DNA of 9,652 nt from Terriglobia bacterium (lineage in GTDB: Bacteria; Acidobacteriota; Terriglobia; UBA7540): positions 1-9,652 of the forward strand of contig JASHTR010000229.1 in assembly GCA_030040455.1 (NCBI GenBank), written 5' to 3'. Shown piece by piece: positions 6,546 to 9,652 of the stretch; the stretch's first letter is position 1; every line of letters starts with the position of its first letter. A program made the translations under genes and the position numbers. The notes beneath the pieces were generated by a model. The model was not told where the DNA came from. It made no database searches and saw nothing but the letters and a program-made list of their open reading frames with translations.

Positions 6546-6580
6546 CCACGGTCGGGGCCTTTCTGGCCGTGGGCTTTTAT
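6546..6580 (+). terminator. Probable intrinsic terminator after the dehydratase gene
   Basis: CCACGG (6546-6551) pairs with CCGTGG (6567-6572), and the stem is followed by GCTTTTATT. It starts 36 bases after the dehydratase stop. The right arm, extended to CCGTGGG (6567-6573), can instead pair with CCCACGG at 6593-6599, a perfect 7-bp alternative stem that excludes the first. The T tract favours termination on the plus strand; the alternative may serve the convergent PHP gene. Confidence 0.4.
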
Positions 6581-6638
6581 TGGCGGACAAACCCCACGGT
6601 GGATCGCAGAACAATCGATCGTGGCTGTCAGCGGCGTC

Positions 6639-7562
6639 TCACGTTGAGTGCGACCCGAAGAGAAGAGTGGAGAATCGCTTCATGCGCTGGCGTTCCGTCC
6701 GCATGTGTTTTACGGCGGCAACGTAAGGCGTGAAGAGGAACGGCGCGCAAGCAACGCTCAGAAAAAATTTCTGGATGCGGCTTGTCGGAGAGAACTCGCC
6801 ATTATGGAGGGAAAAAACGGCCGGATAATAGCGCAGCACCACCCCATAGATATCCGCCGCCAGCGACAAGTGATTGCAATGCGGGCCGAAGACGCGGTTT
6901 CGCCCCGCCCGAATGTCCGCCAGAAACTCTTCACGGTTGCTGGCGAGGCTGGCCGTATAGCTTCGCCCGATCCTTCGCAACGTGTGAGAGTCGCTGCCCG
7001 CCACCGCGCTCACCGGACGCCCCCGGCTCCGGAAACGCTCGAGCAAGGTGGCAATCAACGTATTGTGCTCGCGCTGGAGCGTGCCGTTGCGCACCTCAAA
7101 TACGTTGAAAAGCTCCGCCATCCGGTCGATAAAATCGCCGACCTTGGCCGCATTCCAAAAATCGTGAAAAAAGTGGTTGAGCACGTAGAGCAGGTTGCCC
7201 TGGCGAAGGTAGGCGACCAGCTCTTCCGCATTGTCCCTGAGCCGCTGGATTTCCTGATGTTGCTCTTCATTGTGGCCGTAAACGGCAACATGGATCTCGT
7301 GCTCGAATCGAGGTAGCCGCGCGGTTACTTCTTCACCCACCAGGAAATCCGGCATGTCGCCAAACCGGTTCAGAAGCTCTTTGCAGCCGTCGATCGAGTT
7401 ATGGTCGGTGATGGTTACAAGGTCCATGCCGCGTTCCTTGGCGCGGCGATAGACGTCGATGGGTTTTGAGTAGCAGTCCCGGGCGTGCAAAAAACGCAGG
7501 TGCTTCACATGCCCGGAATAGCGGCTGTGGCAGTGCAAATCCGCCTTGTAGAGTTTGCTCAC
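6639..7562 (-). CDS. PHP-domain metal-dependent phosphoesterase-like protein
   Basis: This 307-residue protein carries the PHP metal-binding motifs in order: DLHCHSRYSGH at residues 8-18 (His10, His12), ITDHNSI at 51-57 (Asp53, His54), GEEV at 76-79 (a glutamate ligand), His91 in HEIHVAVYGH, His130 in LNHFFHD, and AGSDSHTLRRIG at 188-199 (Asp191, His193). This is a full set for a trinuclear metal site, so it is probably catalytically active as a phosphoesterase or nuclease; the substrate is unknown. Residues about 255-280 (YYPAVFSLHNGEF..., FFLSVACAPFLF) are hydrophobic and the C-terminus is basic (HMRTERQRMKRF), suggesting membrane or lipid contact (inference). The start is GTG at 7562; a TAA lies six codons upstream in frame, so no better start exists. 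AAGAGG at 7579-7574 is 11 bases before it. It is convergent with the dehydratase and divergent from the M61 protease. Confidence 0.85.
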   Translation of the reverse strand: MSKLYKADLHCHSRYSGHVKHLRFLHARDCYSKPIDVYRRAKERGMDLVTITDHNSIDGCKELLNRFGDMPDFLVGEEVTARLPRFEHEIHVAVYGHNEEQHQEIQRLRDNAEELVAYLRQGNLLYVLNHFFHDFWNAAKVGDFIDRMAELFNVFEVRNGTLQREHNTLIATLLERFRSRGRPVSAVAGSDSHTLRRIGRSYTASLASNREEFLADIRAGRNRVFGPHCNHLSLAADIYGVVLRYYPAVFSLHNGEFSPTSRIQKFFLSVACAPFLFTPYVAAVKHMRTERQRMKRFSTLLFGSHST

Positions 7563-7584
7563 TCGATGCGCAACCTCTTATGCT

Positions 7585-7614
7585 ATATTACGCATTCCGT
7601 GCCGGATGTAGCAA
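7585..7614 (-). promoter_or_regulatory. Candidate sigma-70-type promoter for the PHP gene
   Basis: On the minus strand TTGCTA (7614-7609) and TAATAT (7590-7585) are separated by 18 bases, a good housekeeping promoter. The predicted transcript start would fall near 7578, giving a leader of about 15 bases that begins at or within the AAGAGG ribosome binding site, so the mRNA may be nearly leaderless. On the plus strand, TTGCTC (7555-7560) with TATGCT (7579-7584), 18 bases apart, is a weaker overlapping option for the protease side. Confidence 0.35.
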
Positions 7615-7627
7615 TCGAAACCCGTAC

Positions 7628-7697
7628 TCATTCCCGCACAAGCGGGAATCTACCTTGTCCGCCGGAGGAGCCTGGACCTCCGATTTCGTGGGGTGAC
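7628..7697. repeat. Mosaic two-hairpin intergenic repeat (REP/dRS3-like)
   Basis: ATTCCCGC (7630-7637) and GCGGGAAT (7642-7649) form a perfect 8-bp stem with loop ACAA. A second structure follows: CGGAGG (7663-7668) with CCTCCG (7677-7682), and alternatively ACCTC (7676-7680) with GGGGT (7690-7694). The ends CTCATTCCC and GGGGTGACA are the roughly inverted ends typical of such elements. The 20-bp core has the ATTCCC...GGGAAT form of neisserial dRS3 repeats and of REP-like repeats widespread in other bacteria. Copy number in this genome cannot be judged here. Confidence 0.55.
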
Positions 7698-7749
7698 AGT
7701 GGGCGTATTTTCAAGATAGTTCCGGAGGCATTCCAACTTTTCTGGTCTT

Positions 7750-9570
7750 ATGCGACCCTCACCGATCTGTTACCTCATGTATTTTTTCGCGCTCTGGACC
7801 GGAATGTTTATGCCGGCCGCAGTGGGAGCGACGCAGCCAATCCGATACCTTGTTGACCTTAGCCAGCCGGAATCGCACCTCGTCCGAGTAACGCTGACCC
7901 TCCCTCATGCTCGCGCCGATAGCCGGATTCAGTTTCCGGCGTGGAACGCGCTTTACCAGATTCGTGACTTTGTGAGGAACGTCCAGGACCTTCAAGCCCA
8001 ATGTGATGGCCGGAAGATGACGATGGTTCCGGTTGATCTCTATACGTGGGCCGTGGGGAACCAAGTCTGCTCTCCTTTGGTGGTGCAGTACAATGTTTAT
8101 GCCAACCAACCCGGTGTGTTTTCCAGTGAGTTGGAAGCAGACCACGCTTTTTTGAATCTGGCGGAAATCCTTTTTTACATTCCTGGCGAGCGGAACGTCC
8201 CTGACCAAATTCGTTTCCTCCTCCCCGGGGGATGGAAACTGGCAACCTTGATGGCAGGCGAGGCAGCAACCCATGTGTATTCCGCTTCGGGATATGATGC
8301 CTTGGTGGACAGCCCGGTCGAGGCAGGACGATTTCAGACCTATTCCTATTCCCAGGGAGGTGCAATTTATCGTGTTGTGGTGCGAGCCAATCCCGAGGAC
8401 TATTCTTCCGGCCGCCTGCTGAACGCTATCGAGAGAATCACTGCTACAGAGACGGCCCAGATGGGCGGCGCGCCTTTCTCACGCTACACCTTCATTTTCC
8501 ATTTTCCGGCGACGACCGGCGGTGCGGGAATGGAACACCGTAACGGAACTGCGATCAGCTTTCCGGCCGATGAGCTGGACGATAATTTTGTGGGGTTGGA
8601 AAATACGATCGCGCATGAATTTTTTCACCTGTGGAACGTGAAGCGCATTCGGCCGCAAGGCCTCGATCCCGTAGATTATATCCATGGGAACGACACGCGC
8701 GGTCTGTGGTTTTCCGAAGGTTTAACAAGCACCTATGCCGAGCGGACGCTTCTCAGAGCCGGATTGATTACGAAGACGGAATTTTACAATGACCTCGCCA
8801 ATGATATCGGGCAACTTCAAAGACGCCCCGCGCGGCATTTCCAGAGCGTGGAGCTTGCCGGCATCGACGCATGGCTCGAAAAGTATCCGGGCTACGACCG
8901 GCCCGAGCGAAGCATCTCCTATTACAACAAGGGTGAGTTGCTCGGTGATTTGCTGGATCTTGGCATCCGTCACGCGAGCGGAAACCGTTATGGACTCGAT
9001 GACGTGATGCGTCGGCTTAACGCGGATTTTGCCGAGCGCCACCGCGATTTTACGGATGTCGACCTCAAACGCGTGGTGGCTGCGCTGGCGCCGCCGCCGA
9101 CCTGGGTGGATTCGTTTTTTCAGGACTACATCGATGGGACCCGAGAGCTTGACTACCAGAAGTATCTGGATTACGCCGGGCTCAGCCTGGCCCGGGAAGA
9201 AACATCGCAGCCGGATTGGGGGATTGAGGCTGTTCCCAACGCCGGGGGACTGATTCAGGTGGTTTCCGTAAAGCCCGGAAGCAATGCGGCGGAGGCCGGG
9301 CTTGCGAGCGGAGATATCCTCCTCGAAATCAACGGACACGTGCTTTATGCCTCGCCTCAAGAAGTGCTCGGCCTGAGACCGGGAGAGAAGGTAAAATTGA
9401 GAGTTCGGCGCGGGATGGAGGTGCTGACCGTTCGCTTCAATCTCGGATCCCGCCAAGCGGAACGGTATTCCGTGGCGGAACTTCCGCAGCCTACTGCCGA
9501 GCAACTCGCGGTTCGCGATGGCTGGCTTTATGGCAAATCTCCTCCAAGTGGACTTCATGTAATGCCATGA
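7750..9570 (+). CDS. Secreted M61 family glycyl-aminopeptidase-like metalloprotease with PDZ domain
   Basis: This 606-residue protein begins with a hydrophobic signal sequence (about residues 6-27, ending AAVGA before TQP), so it is exported. An N-terminal beta-rich M61 domain is followed by the catalytic thermolysin-like domain with GAGMEH at 258-263 (the place of the family's GxMEN/GxxEH motif), zinc site HEFFH at 289-293, WNVKRIRP at 295-302, the third ligand glutamate in WFSEG (Glu323) and SYYNKGE at 390-396. A C-terminal PDZ domain spans about 490-566 (SVKPGSNAAEAGLASGDIL). M61 enzymes cleave N-terminal Gly or Ala. All catalytic residues are present. The ATG at 7750 is used because an in-frame TAG lies at 7717-7719. 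GGAGG at 7724-7728 is 21 bases away, so initiation looks weak; ATG 7777 would leave a shorter leader. The stop overlaps the next gene's start. Confidence 0.9.
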   Translation: MRPSPICYLMYFFALWTGMFMPAAVGATQPIRYLVDLSQPESHLVRVTLTLPHARADSRIQFPAWNALYQIRDFVRNVQDLQAQCDGRKMTMVPVDLYTWAVGNQVCSPLVVQYNVYANQPGVFSSELEADHAFLNLAEILFYIPGERNVPDQIRFLLPGGWKLATLMAGEAATHVYSASGYDALVDSPVEAGRFQTYSYSQGGAIYRVVVRANPEDYSSGRLLNAIERITATETAQMGGAPFSRYTFIFHFPATTGGAGMEHRNGTAISFPADELDDNFVGLENTIAHEFFHLWNVKRIRPQGLDPVDYIHGNDTRGLWFSEGLTSTYAERTLLRAGLITKTEFYNDLANDIGQLQRRPARHFQSVELAGIDAWLEKYPGYDRPERSISYYNKGELLGDLLDLGIRHASGNRYGLDDVMRRLNADFAERHRDFTDVDLKRVVAALAPPPTWVDSFFQDYIDGTRELDYQKYLDYAGLSLAREETSQPDWGIEAVPNAGGLIQVVSVKPGSNAAEAGLASGDILLEINGHVLYASPQEVLGLRPGEKVKLRVRRGMEVLTVRFNLGSRQAERYSVAELPQPTAEQLAVRDGWLYGKSPPSGLHVMP

Positions 9571-9652
9571 TCCGGTCGTCTTTCGTCATCTCGTTTCTGA
9601 TGCTTTATATTATTGTTGTAGGCACGCCCTACTTGATCTACACCCTGATTTC
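9567..9652 (+). CDS. Start of a membrane protein, possibly a PlsC-type lysophospholipid acyltransferase (cut by window end)
   Basis: The ATG at 9567-9569 overlaps the protease stop (ATGA), and the frame is open to the end of the window, giving 28 complete codons. The residues start MIRSSFVISFLMLYIIVVGT and continue PYLIYTLI: a short basic start, then one hydrophobic helix with a Gly-Thr-Pro break. This looks like the N-terminus of 1-acyl-glycerol-3-phosphate acyltransferases in related bacteria, but the diagnostic HX4D motif lies beyond the window, so the call is a guess from a short segment. The overlap implies translational coupling with the protease. Confidence 0.4.
   Translation, partial: MIRSSFVISFLMLYIIVVGTPYLIYTLI

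Noticed and set aside
5793..6614. 273-codon minus-strand open frame opposite the dehydratase
   Set aside because: Antisense shadow in a GC-rich gene with no recognisable motifs.
6648..7316. 222-codon plus-strand open frame opposite the PHP gene
   Set aside because: The minus strand encodes the complete set of PHP metal motifs; this frame has none.
7628..7697. CRISPR repeat interpretation of the two hairpins
   Set aside because: The two stems have different sequences, there is no regular spacer pattern and no cas gene nearby.
8722..9558. 278-codon minus-strand open frame opposite the protease
   Set aside because: It is antisense to the M61 catalytic and PDZ domains and lacks motifs.

Overview
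The window is a GC-rich bacterial chromosome segment with five complete genes that I am confident of, two genes cut by the window edges and one short degenerate gene. Gene content suggests a soil or sediment heterotroph. A Tat-type RRDFL leader beside a Gfo/Idh/MocA oxidoreductase, a RhaT-like symporter, a long UxaA/GarD dehydratase and an M61 protease with a PDZ domain together fit Acidobacteriota. That assignment is inference from family habits, not from a marker gene.

Layout. Bases 1-711 (+) are the C-terminal two thirds of a zinc-type medium-chain dehydrogenase. Bases 720-2215 (-) hold a Gfo/Idh/MocA oxidoreductase, then a 48-codon remnant that is essentially only a Tat signal peptide and starts on the oxidoreductase stop codon. 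A 209-bp divergent region separates these from a RhaT-family sugar/proton symporter (2425-3441, +). Converging on the symporter is an aldo/keto reductase of the L-fucose/D-threo-aldose dehydrogenase type (3528-4514, -). A 420-bp gap follows, with a terminator-like hairpin and a long imperfect palindrome. Next comes a GarD/UxaA-type sugar-acid dehydratase (4935-6509, +). These genes read as a catabolic neighbourhood: import of a deoxy- or neutral sugar, oxidation of the sugar or its lactone-forming aldose, and dehydration of the resulting aldonate or aldarate. The substrate cannot be fixed from sequence alone.

The second half is functionally different. A PHP-domain phosphoesterase-like protein (6639-7562, -) converges on the dehydratase across competing hairpins. 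A divergent region with a good minus-strand promoter and a mosaic two-hairpin intergenic repeat leads to a secreted M61 glycyl-aminopeptidase-like protease with a PDZ domain (7750-9570, +). The protease stop overlaps the start of a membrane protein that is probably a PlsC-type acyltransferase (9567 onward, cut by the window end).

I did not find a clearly new multi-gene system, CRISPR array, rRNA, tRNA or complete mobile element. The most unusual items are the orphan Tat leader, the intergenic palindromes and hairpins, and an extra-cysteine motif in the dehydratase.
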